In this document: one piece after another, positions 31,801 to 39,566 of the stretch
Position numbering within the stretch: position 1 is the stretch's first letter
How the letters are laid out: each line of letters opens with the position of its first letter
Origin: Gallionella capsiferriformans ES-2
GTDB lineage: Bacteria; Pseudomonadota; Gammaproteobacteria; Burkholderiales; Gallionellaceae
NCBI RefSeq assembly: GCF_000145255.1
Contig: NC_014394.1
Span: 1,178,001-1,242,000, forward strand
Direction: 5' to 3'
Length of the DNA stretch: 64,000 bases
Made by a program: the position numbers and the translations under genes
Notes under the pieces: model-generated
What the model saw: the letters and a program-made list of their open reading frames with translations, nothing else
What the model was told of the DNA's origin: nothing
The model's database searches: none

Positions 31801-32386
31801 GGCTGAACAGCAGGCGCTGCAAGAGGATGCTGAGCGACTGGCGTTAATTGAGCAGGCAGCGCAAATTGCTCAGCAACGGCAACAGGAGCAGCAGCAGTTG
31901 CGGCTAGAGCAGCAGTCGCGCCTTGAGGCTGAAGCGCTGCTCTTGTCGGAGACAGCGCAGCGAGTGGCGGCGGAACGCGAGGCGTTTGAGGCGGTGGCAG
32001 TGCACATGACGGCTGAGCAGCGTGCAACGGTTGAAGCGCAGGAAAAGATCGCGCTTGAAAAACAGGCAGCCGTCCATGCGCAGCAGTTAGCCGAATATGA
32101 TGAACAAAAAAATATGGCCTTGCGCAGCTATGTCGAGCAAACTCGCATCGAGTTGGAGCCATACTACTCAAAGGCTCAGTTACAAAAAAGAAGGCTGTTT
32201 GTTAAGGTGGGTGTGTTGGCCGGAGGGGGCTTGCTTGCAGCACTGCTGGGCTGGCAGTTATTGAATACTCGCAATGCGACGCCAGCCAGGCTTGTCAAAG
32301 CTGTGCCACCCAAAGCGTTTGAGGCTGATGAAGCATCGCTTCAATTAGGCTCACTTAAACTCTCCAAACAATTACAGCAGAAATAA
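25838..32386 (+). CDS. Giant tail-anchored coiled-coil protein with 112-residue repeats
   Basis: I do not recognise a named family for this 2182-residue protein. Residues from about 20 to 2107 are an uninterrupted Ala/Glu/Gln/Leu/Arg-rich coiled coil; the first proline is residue 2108. Residues 816-1921 are ten consecutive repeat units, nine of 112 residues (16 heptads) and one of 98. A less regular eleventh unit follows. A single membrane segment lies at about 2120-2142, preceded by KRR, leaving a 40-residue tail. By the positive-inside rule, the coil would be cytoplasmic and the tail periplasmic. If fully extended as one helix it could be about 0.3 micrometre long. It is alone in its strand unit, with AAGGT before the ATG. 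A scaffold, cytoskeletal or spacer role is inference. Spectrin-like or SMC-like readings lack any globular domain. Confidence 0.9.
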   Translation: MSSTFKFRLVDNDSEEYLAQSQAIQEARAHQEAEMQAGFTAQARARAEAHGRAIAQARVRMEMELIAQLEAKCQDETRLSEVAQERLEVEKQLSHELREKLLAEMRLQEENQARLRAEIQAQEALSQRVESEQIARAAAENKIRAEKELQALISRQYQAEQNSLQRAEAEIRALRVETEKLEAQVEQEVGERMRAEQLQHAQAAEKLEIETRLNEAARLRVENEAEELRLARVRADIDQHEMALIAKRLDAERGAAKAAENRSRLEQQAATLAQEKITTDHTIARVLQEKVSQEQKVVTLLAAKLDTEQIAKEALQARVSAESLALAEVEAKLKAERDAEQAALLRASTEQLAIVAANQRKQAEEQMRLEAEARVQTERQAYKAARQHTQAELDARSEAERKLRAEEEVARLLQEQADVDKKLADQQEQTQASLLQAVRDANERLNSESLASQAAAQKLATGRDQLVFAQQRAETEIEAAQALELQLQTEAAAIAIASERLLAAEKAQQAAEEKARIESELLETARQCEQAERLAEQQLREKYQLQNAALQAAQLRAEALAREKLLVEQNLQAEHKLIETAAEKAQAAELANEAAVRRAQIELEALHTAKIQLETETRAIAQIEATMAAQLQATEADNLRIEMEARAQSAALTTLELNEQANRDAGAQELAAVRALNIARLRAETEARALKLKEDLIRAEAMATAALKKQMDDAQLLHEETVQRAEHMVARRIQEEQRATALEEERIRSEARASVAAAQHARAERAAVEAAIEREQIALQLVGQEQLREAEERQLQSQMVLRATLEAEAVAALQARLAAEQQACEAEQEKIAAAQQATSIALAHEAAQRQLALAQQEKNSSEAAAVAAMNHLEALAATARQVAQEREQMAQRLAEREQQRLAEERELSVQLEKRVDLEMEAAESVKVRLATEQLACEVQQEKIKAEQQARELAAAREASERELLAVEQALLRSEESAVQIMQERTRVAEEARVAAQQRELAAQLLVEQEQQRLADELRLQAEVERRAALEAEVAVAVAARLAAEEQATDAEQLKILAEHQVRALALEHEAAQGLLIEAAQEKMRLEEQVVAAINGQVSQAQQLNEQEAARLAGELQLQEQGELRVALEAAAASAVLARLAAEEKACELEREKISIAQLARNRALEAEAAHARAIDAEQEQMRCEDLALAAAKLHVQTAEEAALSARAREQLALQMQEQELLHLQAEQQLQTEVAQCLALEVEAVAALQARLASEQRAGELEQEKINAQQQAHQLAVAREAAERQAIAVEQDAIRIEASAIVAAQQQRELAEQARQVAYEREQLALQLREQEQQRLSHEQQLQAQLEQHAALEVVAFEALQARLAAQTLACEAEQLKVVLEQQAQQLARDNEAALRHAADLEQEKINREAAALAATQQHIQISEQARLAAIDREQLEHQLAEQAARQLELERILQERAALQASLADAAERETQVRIDAEQRACEAQQLQIAVQQQAQQMALEHDAVMRHAADSEQQKIASLALALTAEQQRIEIAEQARLASLARAELENKLAGQAAQQLELERNLQAQQELSLSLAEAAARETESRIDAEQRAADAERHKIAAEQQAQQVACEQEAALQQALAAEQQKMVADALALTATQQRIEMTEQARLAGVEREALEQQLAADVARQLALEQDLQAGIAQQRALALALECESAARIEALQRANEIEQSKIAAEQEALRLAHAHEQVRRRLVAAEQEKNRREELAIRAVGEHEQLIQTITQAAIEREQQAQQLQEKESLRLAHERELQVLLAEHIEKEAAAAEAVRAEQLALQLACAAEQEKIETLNQAVQLAQTRVAHEREALLVEQEQVRCESALMAAVEERAKIAEAAIESVKAREQIENQLAREAQLQIERDRMLEERLAYKQTMAENVAKSRQDRIDAEQRLIAGEQHKAEVERQAMMDAEERLNLLRMQAEEAAEIAAQISAQREALQQRAVEAERAKAQAEQQALQEDAERLALIEQAAQIAQQRQQEQQQLRLEQQSRLEAEALLLSETAQRVAAEREAFEAVAVHMTAEQRATVEAQEKIALEKQAAVHAQQLAEYDEQKNMALRSYVEQTRIELEPYYSKAQLQKRRLFVKVGVLAGGGLLAALLGWQLLNTRNATPARLVKAVPPKAFEADEASLQLGSLKLSKQLQQK
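28283..31600 (+). repeat. Array of ten 336-bp (112-codon) repeat units
   Basis: Unit starts are at 28283, 28619, 28955, 29249, 29585, 29921, 30257, 30593, 30929 and 31265. Each begins with a sequence like RLAAEQQACE (RIDAEQRA in later units) followed by a variant of EQEKIAAEQQ. All are 336 bp except the third, which is 294 bp. The unit length is 16 heptads. DNA identity between units is only partial, so the duplication is old or the units have diverged. Units 6-8 look most alike. Confidence 0.95.
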
Positions 32387-32415
32387 CGGCGACCACAGGC
32401 CGCGTTATATTTTTT
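32383..32415 (+). terminator. Probable terminator of the coiled-coil gene
   Basis: ATAAC (32383-32387) plus GGC pair with GCC plus GTTAT (32404-32408), with a 2-base bulge, and six T follow. It lies in the short gap between the two convergent genes and overlaps the end of glnD. Confidence 0.55.
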
Positions 32416-34957
32416 CCAGGAGTTCGTTAAGAAAAGCGCTGCTGATGACAGGATCATCCAGCATTTGACCGCTGATCCAGAACACGTCTTCTGCCCGGCT
32501 GCCTAGTGTGTTGATCTTGGCACGGTGCAGTCGCAGGTCGTGCCGGTCCAAAATTTGGGCGATGCGCGCAAGCAACCCCGGCCTGTCTCCTGCGATCAGG
32601 GACAGGATATGCATGCCACGTTTGTCCTGCTCAAGATTTACTTTCGTATGGATGGGGAAGTGTTTAAGCTGACGACTCATTCGTCCGCTTGCAATAGTCT
32701 CAACCGGTTTTCCCTGTACGATTTTTTCAGTCAGTTCGAATTCGATGTAGTGCATCAGGTCGCGGTAGTTCAGGTCGCTGCGACAGACTTCCATAATCTG
32801 AAAGCTATTGAGCGCGTAGCCATGCTGAGTGGTGTGTATTTTTGCTTCTACGATGGTGTAATTCAGTCGTGAGAAAAACGCGCAAATGCGCGCGAACAGC
32901 CAGCGTTGATCGGGACAGTACACCATAACCTGCAAGCCTGTTCCTGCGCGGCTCAGCCGGGTTTTAACGATCGGGGTGGTGGTGTTGGCCCGAAAGGCCA
33001 GCAAGCGGCTGTGCCAGGCGATTTCCTGTGCTTCGTGATCGAGAAAATAGCTGTCGTCCAGTTGCGCCCAAAGCAGTTGGTAGGAAGCGGGGGTGAGCGC
33101 GTATAAATTCAGCGTTGCGGCCGCCTGTTCGCGTATTGCATCTAAGTGATTGGTCGCAGCCCCTTCTTTCATGTAGCGCCGTGTCAGCTGGAACAGGTCT
33201 TCCATCAGCTTTGCTTTCCATGCGTTCCAGACCTTGGGGCTGGTCCCTTTTACGTCGGCAACCGTCAGCAGATACAGCGCGACCAGATAGCGGTCATTTT
33301 TGATCTGTTCGGCAAAAGCTGCGATGACTTCGGGGTCAGCTAAATCCTGTTTTTGCGCGACAGCGGATAAGGTGAGATGTTGAGCCACCAGCCAGACGAT
33401 CAAATCGCTATCATCGCGGCTGAGCTGATGATGGCTGCAAAACAGCCGTGCATCCTTTTTCCCCAGTTGGGCATGATCGCCCCCGCGTCCCTTGGCAATG
33501 TCGTGGAACAGGCCTGCGATATACAGCACTTCAGGACGGGCAAATTCCCCCATCAGCTTATTGCACAGCGGCAACTCCTGCTGGTGCTTGGGCAGCGCGA
33601 AGCGGCGCAGGTTGCGCACCACCATCAGGATGTGCTCATCGACGGTGTAGACGTGAAACAAGTCATGTTGCATCTGGCCGATGATGCGACCGAAAGCGGG
33701 AAGGTAGCGCCCCAGTATGCCGTATTGTCGCATGCGGCGCAGTGCGTGGTTAACGCCTTCGGGTTGGCGTAAGATTTCCATGAAACGTGCGCGGTTCAGC
33801 GGATCGCGGCGAAATTTTGCATCGATATGAAATTGCGCACGCCACAAAGCGCGCAGCGTTGTTGCCGTAATGTCAGTTAGTTCAGGATTTTTTTGCAGGA
33901 TTAAAAATAGCTCGAAAATGGCCTCGGGCGTATGTTCAAACAGCTGCTCGTCCCGTATTTCCAGCAGATCGCCGATGATGCGAAACCGCTCGTTGAGTGC
34001 GTGACGCGGGGGGGTTACACGGAACAGGTGATCGTGCAGATTTTGCAGCACGATGGTATTGAATTGGCGCACCGCCAGTTTGGTGCGATAGTAGCGCTGC
34101 ATCAGGTGTTCGCTGGCGCGTCGGTTCAGCGACGTTTCAATGCCCATCTGACTTGCCAGTGATGTTTGAAAGTCGAACAACAGCCGATCTTCTCGGCGGC
34201 GGGCGAGATAGTGCAGTCGGGTGCGTAGGGTTTGCAGCAGTGCATCATGGCGTGCAATCTGGCGTGCTTCGGACTTGCTGATCAGTCCGGCTTCGGCCAG
34301 TTCAGGCCAGTGCGTGCCAAGTCCGGCAGCGCGGCTGATCCATGTCACCGTTTGCAAATCTCGCAAGCCGCCCGGACTCTCCTTGAGATTGGGTTCCAGA
34401 TTGAAGTCGGTATCGTCAAAGCGTACGTGACGCAGCTTTTGTTCATGTAACTTGGCGGTAAAAAACGCCAGCGGGTCGAGATGCTGTTGTACCTTGTTGC
34501 ACAGACTGTCGAACAGCAGTGCATTGCCGCATAAAAGGCGTGCTTCGAGCAAATTCGTTTGTACCGTAATGTCGCCTGATTCGACGAGGCATTGTGCGAT
34601 AGTGCGTATGCTGTGACCGACCTCGAGTCCAATATCCCACAGCAGTGCGATCAGTTCGTGCAGTTGCTGTTGCAGTGCGTCATCAGGCTCTTGATCGAGC
34701 AGTATCAGCAGATCAATATCGGATTTCGGGTACAGCTCGCCTCTGCCGTAGCCGCCGACGGCAATCAGTGTATGCGTGGGCGGCATGGCTAATTGTTGCC
34801 AGATCATGCGCAAGTAATGATCAATGAGTTTGCTGTGTGCGCTGAGCAGACGTGCGGCTTTGCCCTGCGCTAAAAAATCCTGCTCAAGCAGGCCGCGGTC
34901 ACGGCGCAGGGATTCGCGCAGTGCACTGATGTCGGGTTGGGGTGCTGCAACTTTCAT
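32405..34957 (-). CDS. glnD: PII uridylyltransferase / uridylyl-removing enzyme GlnD
   Basis: GlnD senses glutamine and adds or removes UMP on PII proteins to control nitrogen metabolism. The 850 residues hold an N-terminal nucleotidyltransferase domain with GGYGRGELYPKSDIDLL (about 68-84). The middle HD domain carries the LFHDIAKGRGGDH metal site, and two ACT domains lie at the C-terminus (about 680-760 and 785-850). All key motifs are present. The start directly abuts the stop of map, so the two are probably one transcript. Confidence 0.97.
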   Translation of the reverse strand: MKVAAPQPDISALRESLRRDRGLLEQDFLAQGKAARLLSAHSKLIDHYLRMIWQQLAMPPTHTLIAVGGYGRGELYPKSDIDLLILLDQEPDDALQQQLHELIALLWDIGLEVGHSIRTIAQCLVESGDITVQTNLLEARLLCGNALLFDSLCNKVQQHLDPLAFFTAKLHEQKLRHVRFDDTDFNLEPNLKESPGGLRDLQTVTWISRAAGLGTHWPELAEAGLISKSEARQIARHDALLQTLRTRLHYLARRREDRLLFDFQTSLASQMGIETSLNRRASEHLMQRYYRTKLAVRQFNTIVLQNLHDHLFRVTPPRHALNERFRIIGDLLEIRDEQLFEHTPEAIFELFLILQKNPELTDITATTLRALWRAQFHIDAKFRRDPLNRARFMEILRQPEGVNHALRRMRQYGILGRYLPAFGRIIGQMQHDLFHVYTVDEHILMVVRNLRRFALPKHQQELPLCNKLMGEFARPEVLYIAGLFHDIAKGRGGDHAQLGKKDARLFCSHHQLSRDDSDLIVWLVAQHLTLSAVAQKQDLADPEVIAAFAEQIKNDRYLVALYLLTVADVKGTSPKVWNAWKAKLMEDLFQLTRRYMKEGAATNHLDAIREQAAATLNLYALTPASYQLLWAQLDDSYFLDHEAQEIAWHSRLLAFRANTTTPIVKTRLSRAGTGLQVMVYCPDQRWLFARICAFFSRLNYTIVEAKIHTTQHGYALNSFQIMEVCRSDLNYRDLMHYIEFELTEKIVQGKPVETIASGRMSRQLKHFPIHTKVNLEQDKRGMHILSLIAGDRPGLLARIAQILDRHDLRLHRAKINTLGSRAEDVFWISGQMLDDPVISSAFLNELLEKI

Positions 34958-35752
34958 TTACAGCGGCGTCGGGGCCGGGCAACCATCAGATACGGTGAGT
35001 ACTTCGAACCCTGTTTCAGTGACCAGTATGGTGTGTTCAAACTGGGCTGAGAGGCTGTGATCGCGGGTAACGACGGTCCAGCCGTCTCCCAGTTGTTTGA
35101 TGTCCTTTTTGCCCGCATTGATCATCGGTTCGATGGTGAATACCATGCCCGCTTCCAGCTTCAGTCCGCTTTTTGGGCGGCCGTAATGCAATACTTGCGG
35201 GTCTTCATGAAATTTGGCACCGATGCCGTGGCCGCAGAATTCACGTACCACGCTGTAGCCCAGCGGTTCCACATAGCTCTGGATGGCGTGTCCGATATCG
35301 CCCAGATAGGCGCCTGCTTTGACGACACGGATGCCGCGCCACATCGAGGCATAGGTGGTCTCGCACAGGCGACGCGCCTGAATAGAGGGTTCGCCGATAT
35401 AAAACATGCGGCTGCTGTCGCCGTGGTAGCCGTCTTTGATGACCGTGATGTCGAGGTTGACGATGTCGCCGTTTTTCAGCACCTTGTCGCTCGGTACGCC
35501 GTGGCAGATCTGGTGATTGATGGAGGTACAGATAGATTTAGGGTAAGGGCTGTGGCCGCCGGGTGCATAGTTGAGCGGGGCGGGTATGGCCTGCTGCACA
35601 TTGACGATCAGGTCGTGGCACAACTTGTCCAGCTCGTTTGTTGTGACGCCAGCCTTGACGAAGGGGGCGATGTAATCGAGCACTTCGCTGGTCAGGCGAC
35701 CGGCGATGCGCATTTTTTCGATTTCCTGTGGCGTTTTAATGGAAACTGACAT
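34958..35752 (-). CDS. map: Methionine aminopeptidase type I
   Basis: Map removes the N-terminal methionine from new proteins. The 264 residues equal the E. coli length. The metal ligands are visible in NLDITVIKDGYHGDSS (two Asp), GHGIGAKFHE (His), FTIEPM (Glu) and the final SAQFEHTI (Glu). glnD follows with no gap. In many proteobacteria map neighbours rpsB, but that gene is not adjacent here. Confidence 0.97.
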   Translation of the reverse strand: MSVSIKTPQEIEKMRIAGRLTSEVLDYIAPFVKAGVTTNELDKLCHDLIVNVQQAIPAPLNYAPGGHSPYPKSICTSINHQICHGVPSDKVLKNGDIVNLDITVIKDGYHGDSSRMFYIGEPSIQARRLCETTYASMWRGIRVVKAGAYLGDIGHAIQSYVEPLGYSVVREFCGHGIGAKFHEDPQVLHYGRPKSGLKLEAGMVFTIEPMINAGKKDIKQLGDGWTVVTRDHSLSAQFEHTILVTETGFEVLTVSDGCPAPTPL

Positions 35753-35911
35753 GTTGATTTAGGATTTTAAAGGTGCATGAGGATAGCATGAGAAAAAGAT
35801 TCCCGACAAATGCCATTAGGATTTAAACTTGCGCCTGTTTCGAAAAGCGCTGTTTGTCGAGTTCGACGGGCAGCGCGTTAATTTGGATAGTTCTCAATAT
35901 TTAGAGGCAAT

Positions 35912-36259
35912 ATGAAAAAATCATTAGCAGTTCTTTTGTTGCTTGCTGTCAGCGGCACTGCCATGGCGGTTGATGCGGGGGCGGTTTTGGGTGGTGCACT
36001 GGGTGGCGCAGCGGGCGCGGCAGTCGGTCAAAATATTGGCGGCAAGAACGGCGCTATTCTGGGCGCTGCCATTGGCGGTGGTACGGGGGCTGCTGTGGGT
36101 AGTAGCAATTCGAATGCCGTGCAGCATCAGGCTCCGCCGCGTCGCGGTGAGTCGGAGTATAAGCGTGAGCGTCATGAACATCACGAGCATCATGGTGATC
36201 GGGGCGACAGGGGCGACAGGGGCGATCGGGGTGACAGAGGTCGCGGTCGTGATGACTAA
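35912..36259 (+). CDS. Exported glycine-zipper protein with GDR-repeat tail
   Basis: The 115-residue protein has a signal peptide cleaved after about residue 19 (TAMA). Two glycine-zipper segments follow (GGALGGAAGAAVGQNIGG and GAAIGGGTGAAVG, about 25-65). The tail is charged, with a His/Glu cluster and five GDR triplets (95-109). Glycine-zipper proteins insert into or span envelope membranes, but the function is unknown. The next gene encodes a lipoprotein of the same design 15 bases downstream, so the two form a small operon of diverged paralogues. The tail could bind polyanions or metals, which is inference only. Confidence 0.85.
   Translation: MKKSLAVLLLLAVSGTAMAVDAGAVLGGALGGAAGAAVGQNIGGKNGAILGAAIGGGTGAAVGSSNSNAVQHQAPPRRGESEYKRERHEHHEHHGDRGDRGDRGDRGDRGRGRDD
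36194..36238 (+). repeat. 9-bp tandem repeat encoding GDR units (first paralogue)
   Basis: Five 9-base units of the type GGCGACAGG or GGTGATCGG encode consecutive Gly-Asp-Arg triplets. The units differ at silent positions, unlike the cleaner repeat in the next gene. Confidence 0.9.
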
Positions 36260-36274
36260 GCTGGTTCGTCAAAA

Positions 36275-36592
36275 ATGATGAGATTGAACGTCGTTGTTTT
36301 GTTGCTGTCGTTGACCGCCTGTGCGAATAATCCGCAAGGTGGCGCTGTTGTGGGCGGTGCGATCGGTGGCGCTGCGGGCGCGACGGTTGGATATGATCTG
36401 GGTGGTCGTGCGGGTTCAGTTATTGGTGGTGCGCTAGGATCTGCTGCGGGGGTTATTCTCGGTAGCGATGCCAGTCGCGCTGATCGACCGGCTGAGCGTG
36501 AGCGGAATTCAGGCAGTGATGACTATCGGTCGGATCGAGGTGATCGAGGTGATCGAGGTGATCGAGGTGATCGAGGTGATCGGCGCGACTGA
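36275..36592 (+). CDS. Glycine-zipper lipoprotein with DRG-repeat tail
   Basis: The 105-residue protein begins with a lipoprotein signal (LLSLTAC lipobox, cysteine at about 16). Glycine-zipper segments follow (GGAIGGAAGATVGYDLGG and GGALGSAAG), then a charged tail with five consecutive DRG triplets. It shares layout and tail type with the upstream gene. A strong terminator lies 28 bases downstream. Function is unknown. The double ATG leaves the first residue uncertain. Confidence 0.85.
   Translation: MMRLNVVVLLLSLTACANNPQGGAVVGGAIGGAAGATVGYDLGGRAGSVIGGALGSAAGVILGSDASRADRPAERERNSGSDDYRSDRGDRGDRGDRGDRGDRRD
36533..36577 (+). repeat. 9-bp tandem repeat GATCGAGGT (five perfect copies)
   Basis: Five identical GATCGAGGT units encode the DRG triplets of the lipoprotein tail. 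The perfect identity at DNA level suggests recent slippage expansion. Gain or loss of a unit keeps the reading frame. Confidence 0.97.
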
Positions 36593-36619
36593 TTCGTCAG
36601 GCAGCAACATAATAAAAAA

Positions 36620-36641
36620 GGCACGGAAACGTGCCTTTTTT
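36620..36641 (+). terminator. Intrinsic terminator after the glycine-zipper operon
   Basis: GGCACG (36620-36625) pairs with CGTGCC (36630-36635) around a GAAA tetraloop, with an A-run before and six T after. This is a textbook Rho-independent terminator. Confidence 0.95.
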
Positions 36642-36757
36642 ACGTGCGTAAGATAGGGATGTATCGGGTAAGTTGGCAATGGAAAGCTGGATAGTGACGC
36701 GCCTGCTGTGGTAAACTTGCGAGCTGTTTTTTAGCATTCATAATCACACAAATACAC

Positions 36758-39397
36758 ATGGAACAATTCGCTAAAGAAACCCTGCCGGTCAGTCTCGAAG
36801 AAGAAATGCGCAAGTCCTATCTGGACTATGCGATGAGCGTCATTGTCGGACGCGCGCTGCCTGATGTGCGCGATGGCTTGAAGCCTGTGCATCGCCGCGT
36901 GCTGTTTGCGATGCACGAGTTGTCGAACGACTGGAATCGTGCCTACAAGAAGTCGGCGCGTATCGTCGGTGACGTGATCGGTAAGTATCATCCACACGGC
37001 GACACCGCCGTATATGACACCATCGTTCGTATGGCTCAGCCGTTCTCCTTGCGCTATATGCTGGTGGACGGTCAGGGTAACTTCGGGTCTGTGGACGGTG
37101 ATAACGCGGCGGCGATGCGTTACACCGAAATTCGTATGGCCAAGATCGCGCATGAGCTGCTCGCTGATCTGGATAAAGAGACCGTCGATTTCGGGCCTAA
37201 CTATGATGGTTCTGAACATGAGCCGCTGGTGTTCCCCGCGCGTTTTCCGAATCTGCTGGTCAATGGTTCTTCCGGTATTGCGGTGGGCATGGCGACCAAT
37301 ATTCCGCCGCACAACATGACCGAAGTGATCGATGCGTGTCTTGCATTGCTCAAAAATCCTGAAATGGATATCGAGGAACTGATCGAATATGTTCCGGCGC
37401 CGGATTTTCCGACGGCGGGTTTTATCTACGGTTTGGCAGGCGTTAAAGAAGGTTATCGCACCGGCCGCGGTCGCGTGATTATGCGTGCGCGCTGTCACTT
37501 TGAGGATATCGGCAAAGGTGAGCGTCAGGCGATTATTATCGATGAGCTGCCGTATCAGGTGAACAAGGCCAATCTGCTGATGAAAATCGGTGAGATGGTG
37601 CGCGAGAAGCGTCTGGAAGGAATCTCCGAAATTCGCGACGAGTCCGATAAGTCTGGTATGCGTGCGGTGATTGAACTCAAACGCGGCGAGAATGCCGATG
37701 TGCTGCTCAATAAGCTGTACAAAGACACGCAGATGCAGGACAGCTTCGGCATCAATATGGTAGCGATTGTCGATGGGCAGCCAAGGCTGCTGAATCTGAA
37801 ACAGGTGATGGACGCCTTTTTGCGCCATCGCCGTGAAGTGGTCACGCGCCGCACGATTTTTGAATTGCGCAAGGCGCGCGAGCGTGGTCATGTGCTCGAA
37901 GGACTTGCTGTCGCGCTCTCTAATGTCGATGAGATTATCGCGCTGATCAAGGCGGCTCCCGCACCCAGTGACGCCAAGCGTGAACTGATGGCGAAGAGCT
38001 GGCGCTCAGAACTGGTCGAAGATATGTTAAGTCGTGTGAGCGACGCATCTCGTCCTGACGGGCTGGCGCCCCAGTTCGGCTTGATTGTGGCGGACAATGC
38101 GCGTTTCTATCATTTGTCGGATGCGCAGGCTCAGGCGATTCTGGAATTGCGTTTGCAACGTCTGACCGGTATGGAACAGGACAAAATCATCGGCGAATAT
38201 CGCGAGGTGATGGATAAGATTGCCGATCTGCTCGATATTCTGGCGAAACCAGAGCGCGTCACGGCCATCATCGGCGATGAGCTGGTGGCGGTGAAAACGC
38301 AGTTCGGCGACAAGCGCCGCAGTGAGATTGTCACGCACACCCATGACATGAGCATGGAAGATTTGATTCCGCCGGAGGACGTGGTGGTCACGCTGTCGCA
38401 TGGTGGCTACATGAAGGCGCAGAAGATGGATGACTATCAGGCGCAGAAGCGCGGTGGTCGTGGTCGTCAGGCGACACGAAACAAGGATGATGACTTTATC
38501 GATAACCTGTTCGTTGCCAATACCCATAATTTCATTCTGTGCTTCTCCAACAAGGGGCGCGTCTATTGGATGAAAGTCTATGACGTGCCTCAGGGCAGTT
38601 CCGGTGCGCGCGGCAAGCCGATCGTGAACCTGCTGCCGCTGGAAGAGGGCGAAAAAATCAATGCGATCTTGCCGGTGACTGAGTTTGCCGAAGACAAGTA
38701 TGTGTTCTTCGCAACGGCCAATGGCACGGTGAAGAAGACGACGCTGACGGATTTCTCGCGTCCGATGAAGCGCGGTATTATCGCGATCAATCTGGATGAA
38801 GACGATTACCTGATCGGTGTCGCGATTACGGATGGTCATCACGATGTGATGCTGTTCTCCAATAGTGGTAAGGCGGTGCGTTTCGACGAGGCTGATGTGC
38901 GTGAAACAGGTCGTGCTTCTCGCGGTGTTAGAGGAATGAAGCTGCATGAAAATCAACAGGTTATTTCTATGTTGGTGGCTGAGAATGAACAGCAGAGCGT
39001 ATTGACTGCAACCGAGAACGGTTATGGTAAGCGCACACCGGTGGGTGAATACACCCGCCACGGACGCGGTACGCAAGGCATGATTGCGATTCAGACATCC
39101 GAACGGAATGGCAAAGTCGTTGCGGCAACTTTAGTGAATCCTGAAGACGAAATTATGATGATAGGCACAAATGGTGTGCTGATTCGTACCCGAGTTCGGG
39201 AGATTCGTGAAATGGGACGCACGACCCAGGGCGTGACGCTGATGAATCTGGAAAAAGGCGAACGACTGGCGGGTTTGAGCCGGATTGCAGAATCTGACGA
39301 AGAAGAACTGGAAGAGTTGGATTCAGGATCCGGGATTGAAGATTCTGGTAATGTGATTGACGGGCAGGAAGAACAGGAATCAGGAACTGAGGATTGA
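36758..39397 (+). CDS. gyrA: DNA gyrase subunit A
   Basis: GyrA cuts and rejoins DNA in the gyrase A2B2 complex that introduces negative supercoils. The 879 residues match the family. The active-site tyrosine is Tyr122 in AMRYTEIRM. The quinolone-resistance region reads [10 protein letters not shown], with Thr at position 83 where E. coli has Ser. The GyrA box appears as QKRGGRG near residue 565, and the beta-pinwheel C-terminal domain ends in an acidic Glu/Asp/Ser tail. It heads the serC-serA-pheA chain, as in many betaproteobacteria. Confidence 0.98.
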   Translation: MEQFAKETLPVSLEEEMRKSYLDYAMSVIVGRALPDVRDGLKPVHRRVLFAMHELSNDWNRAYKKSARIVGDVIGKYHPHGDTAVYDTIVRMAQPFSLRYMLVDGQGNFGSVDGDNAAAMRYTEIRMAKIAHELLADLDKETVDFGPNYDGSEHEPLVFPARFPNLLVNGSSGIAVGMATNIPPHNMTEVIDACLALLKNPEMDIEELIEYVPAPDFPTAGFIYGLAGVKEGYRTGRGRVIMRARCHFEDIGKGERQAIIIDELPYQVNKANLLMKIGEMVREKRLEGISEIRDESDKSGMRAVIELKRGENADVLLNKLYKDTQMQDSFGINMVAIVDGQPRLLNLKQVMDAFLRHRREVVTRRTIFELRKARERGHVLEGLAVALSNVDEIIALIKAAPAPSDAKRELMAKSWRSELVEDMLSRVSDASRPDGLAPQFGLIVADNARFYHLSDAQAQAILELRLQRLTGMEQDKIIGEYREVMDKIADLLDILAKPERVTAIIGDELVAVKTQFGDKRRSEIVTHTHDMSMEDLIPPEDVVVTLSHGGYMKAQKMDDYQAQKRGGRGRQATRNKDDDFIDNLFVANTHNFILCFSNKGRVYWMKVYDVPQGSSGARGKPIVNLLPLEEGEKINAILPVTEFAEDKYVFFATANGTVKKTTLTDFSRPMKRGIIAINLDEDDYLIGVAITDGHHDVMLFSNSGKAVRFDEADVRETGRASRGVRGMKLHENQQVISMLVAENEQQSVLTATENGYGKRTPVGEYTRHGRGTQGMIAIQTSERNGKVVAATLVNPEDEIMMIGTNGVLIRTRVREIREMGRTTQGVTLMNLEKGERLAGLSRIAESDEEELEELDSGSGIEDSGNVIDGQEEQESGTED

Positions 39398-39438
39398 GGT
39401 ATAACCGTTAGGATCAAGACCGCAAGGGTCTTCTCCGC

Positions 39439-39466
39439 ATAACTAAGGGGCTATGCCCCAAGTTAT
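39439..39466 (+). other. Stem-loop in the gyrA-serC gap
   Basis: ATAACT (39439-39444) pairs with AGTTAT (39461-39466). Inside it, GGGGC pairs with GCCCC around the loop TAT. No T-run follows, so it is not a normal intrinsic terminator. A smaller hairpin (AAGACC/GGTCTT) precedes it near 39417-39433. The structure may modulate read-through from gyrA into serC. Confidence 0.5.
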
Positions 39467-39475
39467 TGCGCGAAA

Positions 39476-39529
39476 GATTGAGGTAAAAGCGGCGCACTGG
39501 TTTTTCTCGATCCTGACTTCTCGATCCTT
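39476..39529. repeat. Dispersed palindromic repeat, copy A (gyrA-serC gap)
   Basis: The segment starts GATTGAGGTAAAAGCGG and ends in two CTCGATCCT-like units. It shares the arm (GATTGAG / CTC-ATCCT) and the core (TAAAACCG-like) with the copies at 49874-49958 and 56053-56137. This is the most diverged of the three copies. Confidence 0.55.
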
Positions 39530-39566
39530 TTGCTTTTTTACTAAATACTTTGGAGTGATCACAGCA

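Noticed and set aside
25953-32171. Many open frames on both strands across the coiled-coil gene
   Set aside because: Repetitive GC-rich codons for Ala, Glu, Gln and Arg lack stops in other frames. The translations are low-complexity Cys/Ser/Ala or Pro/Arg/Leu sequences.
36731-37891. A 386-codon open frame on the minus strand over gyrA
   Set aside because: It is antisense to the conserved catalytic part of GyrA, with His/Arg-rich shadow composition. There is no sign of an independent gene.
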